DNA of 8,864 nt from Lachnospiraceae bacterium (GTDB lineage: Bacteria > Bacillota > Clostridia > Lachnospirales > Lachnospiraceae), in assembly GCA_014804225.1 (NCBI GenBank), contig JAAVAF010000016.1:10237-19100 (forward strand), written 5' to 3'. The notes below the pieces were generated by a model. That model made no database searches, had not been told where the DNA came from, and saw only the letters and a program-made list of their open reading frames with translations. Shown in pieces: positions 1 to 5,409 of the stretch (position 1 is the stretch's first letter; the number at the start of each line of letters is the position of its first letter). The translations under genes were made by a program, and so were the position numbers.

Positions 1-203
1 TTTAACTTATAGCTGTTGACAAAGCGTTCCTTGCATTGAACGAGCAGTTTATTTTCTGTGCCCGATAGCGTATCTGTCGCCTGTATCATTCGTTGGTAGA
101 TAACACCGATTGCAACTTGATACAAAATGCCGATTGCCATTAAAATTAATGTCAATAAAATGATAAACGAATGATCAAAATATTTTGTGATTTCACCTGT
201 CAT
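1..203 (-). CDS. Partial membrane-anchored protein, unknown function (N-terminus only)
   Basis: The minus strand opens with ATG at 203-201 and is open to the window edge, giving 67 residues that begin MTGEITKYFDHSFIILLTLI. Residues about 12-36 are strongly hydrophobic, so this is a single N-terminal membrane segment or uncleaved anchor. A polar, likely helical stretch follows (about residues 37-67, with GTENKLLVQCKERF). The start is supported by GGAGG at 213-209, five bases upstream. A second in-frame ATG at 215-213 has only a weak GGGCGGA ahead of it and is less likely. I do not recognise the family with confidence; it resembles uncharacterised Lachnospiraceae membrane proteins. The 3' part lies outside the window, so topology and role cannot be judged. 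The same frame stays open upstream to 534 (see the leader entry). Confidence 0.75.
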   Translation of the reverse strand, partial: MTGEITKYFDHSFIILLTLILMAIGILYQVAIGVIYQRMIQATDTLSGTENKLLVQCKERFVNSYKL

Positions 204-343
204 TTTTTCCTCCATTCCGCCCTGTTCCAGTTTTTTAACATTTCGCCCGCGCAGCAAGCCGTGGGAACAGGCATGTCCAAATTTGGCAGCCGCACACGGT
301 ATTTTATGCTTATAAGTATACTCAATTAAAATGCCTGCCACAA
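204..343 (-). promoter_or_regulatory. Candidate promoter and structured 5' leader of the membrane gene
   Basis: On the minus strand TTGTGG (343-338) and TATACT (320-315) are separated by 17 bases, which predicts transcription starting near 308 and a leader of about 105 nt. The leader can form a perfect 8-bp stem between CCTGTTCC (271-264) and GGAACAGG (228-221). That stem closes a GC-rich 35-nt loop and ends only 8 nt before the GGAGG site, so it could influence ribosome access. A self-complementary CCAAATTTGG lies at about 286-277. I could not match it to a known riboswitch class. The -35 is weak, so the promoter is tentative. Confidence 0.35.
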
Positions 344-474
344 GACGGTTTGGCGCAAAATCGTTCGTCAAATTCTCGCAGAAACACTGCCTTTTTGCCT
401 TTCTTTGACTTTTATTTATGATATATGACAAAATGATCAAACATCGACACGCTTTGCGAGTCGCCTTATTGAAT

Positions 475-566
475 AAAAAAATCGAGTGCCGGCGCACTCG
501 ATTGCAAAAAGCTTCGCTTTTTGTTTTAATGATTTACACTGACGCAATTTCCTATAGAATAAAAAT
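475..566. repeat. Tandem-hairpin intergenic repeat, copy A
   Basis: Read on the plus strand, an A-tract (475-481) is followed by hairpin 1 (480-503: 10-bp stem, 4-nt loop CGGC). Hairpin 2 comes next (505-523: 8-bp stem CAAAAAGC/GCTTTTTG, 3-nt loop), then a 39-nt core (528-566). The core matches copy B (2884-2922) ungapped at 31 of 39 positions, whereas the hairpin stems differ in sequence but keep their loop sizes. On the minus strand hairpin 1 is followed by at least six T, so it also works as an intrinsic terminator facing left. It lies downstream of the minus-strand lipoprotein gene. Confidence 0.7.
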
Positions 567-595
567 AAGAGATTCGCCATATTGACGAATCTCTT
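567..595 (-). terminator. Intrinsic terminator of the lipoprotein gene
   Basis: A perfect 10-bp stem, AAGAGATTCG (567-576) with CGAATCTCTT (586-595), closes a 9-nt loop. On the minus strand it is followed by ATTTTTATT. It begins six bases beyond the stop codon of the gene ending at 602, and it directly abuts the core of repeat copy A. Confidence 0.75.
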
Positions 596-601
596 GTGTC
601 C

Positions 602-1168
602 TTACTGTATAACAAATTCTGTCTCCGTTCCATCATCAATCCTAAGATCAGTTACTGTCTCTGAACCGCCCTCGAACGTAAAGGTATACTCACAGCCGCC
701 GGTCTCAAAACACAGATACTCATCATAATCCAAAGTGATTTCTGCGTCACCCATAGCCTCTTTCACCTGTTCCCTCGTGTAACCTTCAAAATTCACGCCG
801 TTCACCAGCACTTCTCCCAAAGGAAAATCCGGATCATCGTAGGAAAAACTAATCTCAAAAATGACACCCTTGTCAAATTCAATCTGTGAAGCTCTCTTGT
901 TGCCTACATACATCATCCCGTATGAAACGTCATCCTTCATTGGATAAAAACTATCATACGTCCTACTGTCAAGCGTTGATTCTTCAATAGAAGAATAGCG
1001 GTTTGTAAAACCGGCCTCCTTCAAATCACCTACTGTCGTCTTTGACAGCTTAATCTCGTAATCATCACATGTTATAACTGCACCTTTTCCTCCCGCGGAG
1101 CATGCGGTCAGCAAAAGGAATGCTGCGCATAAAATACTAAATAAAACACTTTTTTTCATCTTTTGCAT
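602..1168 (-). CDS. Secreted lipoprotein, unknown function
   Basis: This 188-residue protein has a lysine-bearing N-terminus (MQKMKK), a hydrophobic segment at about residues 8-20 and a lipobox LTAC at 20-23. It should therefore be cleaved before Cys23, lipidated, and held on the outer face of the cytoplasmic membrane. The mature part is acidic, with three further cysteines (34, 153, 159) and two similar-looking segments rich in beta-type residues. The stretch GYTREQVKEAMGDA (129-142) looks like a helix seen in many small Clostridia lipoproteins, but I cannot name a family. The start at 1168 has AGAGGA seven bases upstream; Met4 is a less likely alternative. It is a single gene with its own promoter (1259-1231) and terminator (567-595). 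It diverges from the TSCPD/murG pair. Confidence 0.85.
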   Translation of the reverse strand: MQKMKKSVLFSILCAAFLLLTACSAGGKGAVITCDDYEIKLSKTTVGDLKEAGFTNRYSSIEESTLDSRTYDSFYPMKDDVSYGMMYVGNKRASQIEFDKGVIFEISFSYDDPDFPLGEVLVNGVNFEGYTREQVKEAMGDAEITLDYDEYLCFETGGCEYTFTFEGGSETVTDLRIDDGTETEFVIQ

Positions 1169-1230
1169 TTCTTATTCCTCTCATTTCATAATTTGTTTCG
1201 CTATCCTGCCCCTACTCCAATGCTCTCCAT

Positions 1231-1259
1231 ATTTTAACATACTTTGCCTTATGCCGCAA
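1231..1259 (-). promoter_or_regulatory. Promoter of the lipoprotein gene
   Basis: The minus strand carries TTGCGG (1259-1254), a 17-base spacer and TAAAAT (1236-1231). Spacing is ideal and the -10 matches at five of six positions. The predicted start near 1224 would give a leader of roughly 55 nt before the ATG at 1168. Confidence 0.55.
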
Positions 1260-1341
1260 TTCTTTTATTCTGCCATTTCGATATCCGAAATTTTGTCGTC
1301 GGTAAAAAACAAACGCAAAATCATACCCTTGCGAAACGATA

Positions 1342-1370
1342 TTGACTTCATTTGATTTCGCTGTTAAAAT
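1342..1370 (+). promoter_or_regulatory. Promoter of the TSCPD gene (and possibly murG)
   Basis: TTGACT (1342-1347), 17 bases and TAAAAT (1365-1370) form a good vegetative promoter. An overlapping perfect -10, TATAAT (1378-1383), has no convincing -35 at normal spacing and may be an alternative start. Both place the palindrome at 1388-1402 in the initial transcribed region. Confidence 0.55.
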
Positions 1371-1387
1371 TTCTTTATATAATAGTT

Positions 1388-1402
1388 AGGTAAAATTTAC
1401 CT
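1388..1402. promoter_or_regulatory. Candidate operator palindrome upstream of the TSCPD gene
   Basis: AGGTAAA-A-TTTACCT is a perfect 7-1-7 inverted repeat just downstream of the -10 elements. The left arm is part of GTTAGGTA (1385-1392), and the same 8-mer recurs at 1415-1422 next to the ribosome binding site. Position and symmetry suggest a repressor site for a dimeric regulator; which one is unknown. Confidence 0.4.
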
Positions 1403-1428
1403 GTCAGACGAAAGGTTAGGTATATGAT

Positions 1429-1683
1429 ATGCAATACAAAACAAGCGGTACATGCTCCAAATTAATTGATTTTGAAATTGACGGCGATACGATCACATCG
1501 GTTGCTTTCACGGGCGGCTGCAACGGAAATTTAAGCGGCATTTCAAGCCTTGTGCGCGGTATGAAAGTAGATGATGCGATTGCCAAGCTAAAAGGCATCA
1601 AATGCGGTATGAAAGAAACCTCATGCCCCGACCAATTCGCAAGGGCGCTCGAGGCGTACAAATCGAAGAGTGAAAACGAATAA
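1429..1683 (+). CDS. Stand-alone TSCPD-domain protein (TIGR03905-type)
   Basis: This 84-residue protein consists almost entirely of a TSCPD domain. It has an N-terminal TSGTCSK (5-11), a glycine-rich GGCNGNLSGI (29-38), GIKCG (56-60) and the name-giving TSCPD at 64-68. The four cysteines (9, 31, 59, 66) are spaced as in the family and could bind a metal ion or be redox active. The same domain occurs at the C-terminus of B12-dependent ribonucleotide reductases and in NrdJb-like proteins. The small free-standing form is common in Clostridia and has no established role. Only a modest AGG (1418-1420) precedes the ATG by eight bases. murG follows in the same direction after 75 nt without an obvious terminator, so co-transcription is possible. 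Confidence 0.85.
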   Translation: MQYKTSGTCSKLIDFEIDGDTITSVAFTGGCNGNLSGISSLVRGMKVDDAIAKLKGIKCGMKETSCPDQFARALEAYKSKSENE

Positions 1684-1695
1684 CATAAGAAAAAG

Positions 1696-1719
1696 ATAGG
1701 AATATTATAGGAATATAAT
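1696..1719 (+). promoter_or_regulatory. Possible secondary murG promoter with 11-bp-spaced direct repeat
   Basis: The 10-mer ATAGGAATAT occurs at 1696-1705 and again at 1707-1716, offset by 11 bp, and a perfect -10 hexamer TATAAT (1714-1719) overlaps the second copy. There is no recognisable -35 at 17 bases, so the site would need an activator or be fortuitous. No hairpin terminator separates it from the TSCPD gene. Confidence 0.25.
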
Positions 1720-1758
1720 TAAGATACTATATATGAAGAAAGCGGAGGCTTTAAAAAT

Positions 1759-2826
1759 ATGAAACGCATCGTATTTACGGGCGGTGGCACTGCCGGACAT
1801 GTGACACCCAATATTGCTCTGATTCCCAAGCTTCGGACTTTGGGTTATGATATCCATTATATTGGCTCTTATGAAGGCATTGAAAGAAGGTTGATCGAGG
1901 ATTTCCGTATTCCCTACTATGGAATTTCCACAGGAAAGCTTAGACGTTATTTTGATATTAAAAATTTCAGCGATCCATTTCGCGTTATCAAAGGCTTTAT
2001 GGAAGCGAAGAGTGTTTTGAAAACATTAAAGCCCGATATCGTATTCAGCAAGGGCGGTTTTGTGAGTGTTCCTGTCGTCCGCGCTGCAGCTTCCCTAAAA
2101 ATTCCCTGTATAATCCACGAATCGGATATGACTCCGGGACTTGCAAACAACTTATGCATTCCCGTTGCCAAAAAAGTCTGCTGTAATTTCCCCGAAACGC
2201 TGCAAAATCTTCCAGAAGAAAAGGCGGTGCTTACCGGTTCTCCAATTCGGGAGGAGCTTACAAAAGGCGATAAAGAAAAAGGACTTTCCATGTGTGGTTT
2301 TAACACCGGAAAACCTGTTATTATGGTGATTGGCGGCAGTCTTGGCGCGGCGGGTGTTAATGCACTTGTACGCGAAGCGCTTCCACAGCTTTTAATCGAT
2401 TTTCAGATTGTGCATATCTGCGGAAAAGAAAAAATTGATAATCTTCTCTTGAATACAGAAGGATATAAACAGTTTGAGTATGTAAAAGATGATTTAAAAC
2501 ACTTGTTTGCTATGGCGGACATTGTAATTTCAAGGGCGGGCGCAAATGCAATTTGTGAGCTTTTGGCACTGCGAAAACCAAGCCTTTTGATCCCACTCCC
2601 CGCTCGCGCAAGCCGCGGCGATCAGCTTCTAAACGCAAAGAGCTTTGAGGCACAAGGATTTGCGATGATGGCAGACGAGGATTATCTCACGGCAGTGACG
2701 CTGACGGAGAAAGTACATGAGCTTTACTTTACACGCCAGACTTATATTGATGCGATGCAAAACAGCAATCAGAGGAATTCGATTGATACGATTGTCGGAT
2801 TGATTGAAGAGATTGTGAAGCAGTAA
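1759..2826 (+). CDS. murG: MurG-type UDP-GlcNAc:lipid I N-acetylglucosaminyltransferase (stand-alone)
   Basis: This 355-residue GT-B glycosyltransferase of family 28 has the full length usual for MurG. MurG adds N-acetylglucosamine from UDP-GlcNAc to lipid I, forming lipid II at the inner face of the membrane. The acceptor-side domain carries GGGTAGHVTPN (8-18), SKGGFVSVPV (97-106) and HESDMTPGLAN (120-130). The nucleotide-sugar domain has GGSLGA (192-197), SRAGANAICELLAL (258-271) and LPARASRGDQLLNA (280-293). The HESDMTPG and ASRGDQ forms differ from those of the E. coli enzyme (HEQN, DDHQ) and fit my memory of a second, stand-alone MurG clade in Clostridia. None of the usual dcw neighbours (ftsW, murD, ftsQ) is here, so a main-cluster murG may exist elsewhere. 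GGAGG lies 10 bases before the ATG. Exact substrate in this strain is inferred. Confidence 0.9.
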   Translation: MKRIVFTGGGTAGHVTPNIALIPKLRTLGYDIHYIGSYEGIERRLIEDFRIPYYGISTGKLRRYFDIKNFSDPFRVIKGFMEAKSVLKTLKPDIVFSKGGFVSVPVVRAAASLKIPCIIHESDMTPGLANNLCIPVAKKVCCNFPETLQNLPEEKAVLTGSPIREELTKGDKEKGLSMCGFNTGKPVIMVIGGSLGAAGVNALVREALPQLLIDFQIVHICGKEKIDNLLLNTEGYKQFEYVKDDLKHLFAMADIVISRAGANAICELLALRKPSLLIPLPARASRGDQLLNAKSFEAQGFAMMADEDYLTAVTLTEKVHELYFTRQTYIDAMQNSNQRNSIDTIVGLIEEIVKQ

Positions 2827-2922
2827 AAAAACGCAAGCTCAGCAGCTTGCGTTCAAAGAATTTGCGTTGCAAATTCTTTCTGAAATGATATACGTTATCG
2901 CAATTTATTATAGAATAAAATT
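2827..2922. repeat. Tandem-hairpin intergenic repeat, copy B
   Basis: This copy has the same plan as copy A: an A-tract directly after the murG stop, then hairpin 1 (2830-2853: perfect 10-bp stem, loop CAGC). Hairpin 2 follows (2855-2879: perfect 11-bp stem AAAGAATTTGC/GCAAATTCTTT, 3-nt loop), then the 39-nt core (2884-2922). Stem sequences are unrelated to copy A but geometry and order are kept. Read on the minus strand, hairpin 1 is followed by T's and acts as a terminator. It may also limit transcription leaving murG, though no T-tract follows on the plus strand. Confidence 0.7.
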
Positions 2923-2925
2923 GTT

Positions 2926-2953
2926 TCGCCCGGCAGGTTTTCTGTCCGGGCGA
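2926..2953 (-). terminator. Terminator of the AAA-ATPase/nuclease gene
   Basis: A GC-rich 8-bp stem, TCGCCCGG (2926-2933) with CCGGGCGA (2946-2953), can extend by an inner CAG/CTG. It starts 10 bases beyond the stop codon at 2964. On the minus strand it is followed by AACAATTTTATT, a weak T-tract. As in copy A, this hairpin adjoins the repeat core. Confidence 0.65.
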
Positions 2954-2963
2954 TTTGTATCTC

Positions 2964-4544
2964 TTAAATATTTTTTTCCAGCTTTTCTATTATACAGCTA
3001 TGCGACTTATTTTCATTGTTCTTATCATAGTTAATCCCAACAAGCAAAATTTCACCGGTGTATCCCTCAAGCGCCTGTGTGTAATGCCTGTCCTTAATCT
3101 GTTGGATTGCCGCAGTGACTGTTTTATCATACTTTAATTCAACGATAATCGCGGGCTTATCCGTGTGCGGCAGAGGTAAAAAGGCAATGTCTGCAAAACC
3201 ACGTCCCGTGGGCAGTTCTCTGATCAGTCGATAATCCTTTCTCGCACTGTAATATGCAAGACCGATCGCACAAGCAAGCGAATTTTCGTCATTATAAGTC
3301 AGAATAGATGCTACTTCCATATGCGCTTTATCAAGTGCCTCTGCAACGCTTTTTTCGTCACATAAAAGTGTATCTTCAAGAAGTTTTTCCGATGCCTTTA
3401 AAACACGCATCACCTCCGGCCATCCGCCGACACTCATTGCATTTTCAAATTCTTCTATTATTTCCTTATTGGGGATAAATGCCTCTTTTGTTTCCGAATC
3501 ATATCCAAGATATCCTATATGAATGAGCAGTGTAAGCACATCATCTTTTGTCTTAAAATTACGCATATCGTTTTGGAAACTGCGTGTATTTACTTCGACA
3601 CGACCGCCGCCAAGCATCTGTACAATATCTGCCCGAAGTCCGTCAAAATCCATATCCATATAGCGTTTTAGCGCCTCATAGGTTTCGGTGGAAGTCCAAT
3701 AGTTTGAAAAATCCCGACAATTCATCGCTGATACAACCGATCTCGGATTGTATACATGTTTCACTTTCCGAAACCGATATCCATCATACCAACTGCTTGT
3801 TTCAGAAAAATCCATATTAAACCGCTCACATAGCTGCTGTACTTCTGACTCTGTAAAACCAGTATATTCCTCAAAAGTATACTGATTTGTCATGGAATAT
3901 TCGGCAAACATATTCAGTGCCGAGTGAATACCGTACTTTTTCACAGGGAGAATCCCTGTCATATAAGCAAGCGCAACATATGGCTGATCCTTTAAGAGAT
4001 TGCGCAAAAAATCAAGGTATTGCTTTTGCAGTTCTTCCGATTCCTGTCGTTCACGCATCACACAATCCCATTCATCAATCAAAAATATAAATTCTTTTTC
4101 TGTTTTTACATAAATCTGTTGCAATGCAAAAGAAAGATTTGTTTCCTGTTCCGAAAACAATGCTCCATACAGTTCTCGGATTTCCGCAAGGACAGTCTGC
4201 TCTAAATATTCCGTTACTTCCCGATTTTTAGCACCGATCAAAAACTGCTGCATATTCAAGAAAATAACATCATATTTGTTTAAATGCTCCAAAAAGGTTT
4301 CCGTTTTTTCTATCTTATATCCTTTAAATAAATCCGCGGAATCGCAGCCACAACTATAATATGCAGCAAGCATCTCAAGCGTCATGGATTTCCCAAAACG
4401 TCTCGGTCTGCTGACACAAATATATTTGTCTCTTGTATTAACGAGTTCATTTGTACACGCGATCAAGTTTGTTTTATCCACATATATTTTAGAACGCGTT
4501 GATTCTTCAAAACTTTTATTCCCCGGATTCAAATATACTCCCAT
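2964..4544 (-). CDS. AAA-ATPase-like / PD-(D/E)XK nuclease family protein
   Basis: This 526-residue protein has the two-domain plan of the AAA-ATPase-like (PF09820) plus PDDEXK_9 (PF08011) family. It has a Walker A-type loop SRPRRFGKS (45-53) and a Walker B LIDEWD (155-160). The family signature TGILPVKKYGIHSALNMF lies at about 196-213, and YDGYRF with YNPRSVV at 253-271. The C-terminal nuclease-like domain shows GRGFADIAF (447-455), VELKY (468-472) and AIQQIKDRHY (479-488), so Asp452, Glu469 and Lys471 are probable catalytic residues. Length is full for the family. These genes are numerous and often multicopy in Bacteroidetes and Firmicutes; their biological role is unproven. GGGAG lies seven bases ahead of the ATG. 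It is a single gene with its own promoter, divergent from the toxin-antitoxin operon. Confidence 0.9.
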   Translation of the reverse strand: MGVYLNPGNKSFEESTRSKIYVDKTNLIACTNELVNTRDKYICVSRPRRFGKSMTLEMLAAYYSCGCDSADLFKGYKIEKTETFLEHLNKYDVIFLNMQQFLIGAKNREVTEYLEQTVLAEIRELYGALFSEQETNLSFALQQIYVKTEKEFIFLIDEWDCVMRERQESEELQKQYLDFLRNLLKDQPYVALAYMTGILPVKKYGIHSALNMFAEYSMTNQYTFEEYTGFTESEVQQLCERFNMDFSETSSWYDGYRFRKVKHVYNPRSVVSAMNCRDFSNYWTSTETYEALKRYMDMDFDGLRADIVQMLGGGRVEVNTRSFQNDMRNFKTKDDVLTLLIHIGYLGYDSETKEAFIPNKEIIEEFENAMSVGGWPEVMRVLKASEKLLEDTLLCDEKSVAEALDKAHMEVASILTYNDENSLACAIGLAYYSARKDYRLIRELPTGRGFADIAFLPLPHTDKPAIIVELKYDKTVTAAIQQIKDRHYTQALEGYTGEILLVGINYDKNNENKSHSCIIEKLEKNI

Positions 4545-4608
4545 ACTTGCACTCCCTTTCGTCAGAGATGTTTTTCGAACCCCTATTCAACTTACTGCTT
4601 ATATGTTG

Positions 4609-4638
4609 ATTTTACTTCATTTCTTTTTAGATTGTCAA
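4609..4638 (-). promoter_or_regulatory. Promoter of the AAA-ATPase/nuclease gene
   Basis: A perfect -35 TTGACA (4638-4633), 18-base spacer and TAAAAT (4614-4609) lie on the minus strand. Predicted start near 4602, leaving a leader of about 58 nt before the ATG at 4544. Confidence 0.65.
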
Positions 4639-4715
4639 CCGGCTGTGAAAGTGTTATCTTGTGTCCCTTTTAAAAATAAGCATTTTTTTGATTAATTTAA
4701 AGCACGCGCAAAGTA

Positions 4716-4763
4716 TATACAATGTATTGACACTGTGATTTATGGATAATATAATATTGTATA
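4716..4763 (+). promoter_or_regulatory. Toxin-antitoxin promoter with operator-like inverted repeats
   Basis: TTGACA (4727-4732), 17 bases and TATAAT (4750-4755) match the vegetative consensus exactly. TATACAAT (4716-4723) and its inverse ATTGTATA (4756-4763) bracket the promoter. ATACA-A-TGTAT (4717-4727) is itself a palindrome touching the -35. RelB/DinJ-type antitoxins normally repress their own operon through such inverted repeats, so these are the likely sites; the binding is inferred. Confidence 0.7.
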
Positions 4764-4779
4764 GGAAGGAGTTGATATT

Positions 4780-5052
4780 GTGGCAACAACTAATATAACA
4801 ATGAGAATAGATGAGGATTTAAAATCCCAGTTACAGGAGCTTGTTTCTAATCTTGGAATGGATATGACAACTTTTTTTACAATATCGGCAAAACAAGCTG
4901 TGAGGGAACAAAGAATTCCTTTTGCGATTTCTATGGACATTCCCAATGCAGATACAATCAAAGCCATTGAGGATGTAAGACATGGAAGAAATTTGAGCCG
5001 TACTTTTTCTTCTGTGGAAGAATTAATGGAGGACTTGAATGCTGAAGATTAA
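4780..5052 (+). CDS. dinJ: RelB/DinJ family antitoxin
   Basis: This 90-residue antitoxin should neutralise the toxin encoded just downstream and repress the shared promoter. The N-terminus has the ribbon-helix-helix pattern of the family: strand TNITMRID (4-11), then helices DLKSQLQELVSNLG and TTFFTISAKQAVREQRIPF (30-48). The C-terminal part (about 49-90) is acidic and would wrap the toxin. The start is GTG at 4780, chosen because AAGGAG lies eight bases upstream. Met8 (ATG at 4801) has no ribosome binding site and would cut off the DNA-binding strand. It overlaps the toxin gene by 14 nt. Length is normal for the family (about 85-100). Confidence 0.9.
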   Translation: MATTNITMRIDEDLKSQLQELVSNLGMDMTTFFTISAKQAVREQRIPFAISMDIPNADTIKAIEDVRHGRNLSRTFSSVEELMEDLNAED

Positions 5053-5311
5053 GTATCATACTTCTTTTAAAAAAGATTATAAAAAAGTTGTTAAAAGAGG
5101 TTATAGCATCAAATTGATGGAGGACATTATTCGGAAACTGGCAAACGGTGAACCGTTACCGGAAAAACATCAAGACCACATTTTAAGTGGAAACTATTCC
5201 GGTTGCAGAGAATGTCATATTACACCTGATTGGCTTCTTATATACGAAATTGATAATGGCGAATTAATATTATATCTAACAAGAACAGGAACACACAGCG
5301 ATTTGTTTTGA
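5039..5311 (+). CDS. yafQ: YafQ family mRNA interferase toxin
   Basis: This 90-residue RelE-superfamily toxin is of the YafQ type, whose E. coli member cleaves mRNA in the ribosomal A site. The residues known to matter in E. coli YafQ (His50, His63, Asp67, Trp68, His87, Phe91) all have counterparts: His47 (KHQDHILSG), His60, Asp64 and Trp65 (CHITPDW), His86 (RTGTHSDLF) and Phe90. The toxin therefore appears intact and active. Its ATG lies inside the antitoxin gene with GGAGG (5028-5032) six bases upstream, giving a coupled operon with antitoxin first. The next gene converges on it. Confidence 0.92.
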   Translation: MLKIKYHTSFKKDYKKVVKRGYSIKLMEDIIRKLANGEPLPEKHQDHILSGNYSGCRECHITPDWLLIYEIDNGELILYLTRTGTHSDLF

Positions 5312-5329
5312 AAGCAAGTAAACGGGAAT

Positions 5330-5377
5330 CTTTTTTGAAACAGAAAAGCGGGAAGCCTTTAAAAGACTTCCCGCCAA
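5330..5377. repeat. Terminator repeat, copy C
   Basis: This stretch matches copy D (7730-7778) with one gap and two substitutions. It contains a perfect 8-bp stem GCGGGAAG (5348-5355) with CTTCCCGC (5367-5374). On the minus strand the stem is followed by TTTTCTGTTTC, making it the terminator of the gene ending at 5410. On the plus strand only a weak tract follows, so toxin operon transcripts may pass. Just upstream, GGGAAT-C before the T-run looks like the copy D hairpin with its loop and most of one arm missing. Confidence 0.75.
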
Positions 5378-5409
5378 AATTTACAGATTCAAACGACTCC
5401 ACAAAACTG

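Noticed and set aside
204..320. Known riboswitch, SRP RNA or RNase P RNA in the membrane gene leader
   Set aside because: I compared it by eye with remembered conserved motifs (SRP domain IV, RNase P, preQ1, c-di-GMP-I) and found none; it is left as an unnamed structured leader.
1276..1290. TTTCG-ATATC-CGAAA inverted repeat in the divergent gap
   Set aside because: Five-base arms in AT-rich DNA, not overlapping either promoter; too weak to call an operator.
1416..1661. Minus-strand 81-codon frame opposite the TSCPD gene
   Set aside because: It is a shadow of a clearly recognisable gene, with no start signal of its own.
4384..4695. Plus-strand 103-codon frame
   Set aside because: It lies antisense to the start and promoter of the AAA-ATPase gene, has no ribosome binding site and no recognisable protein features.
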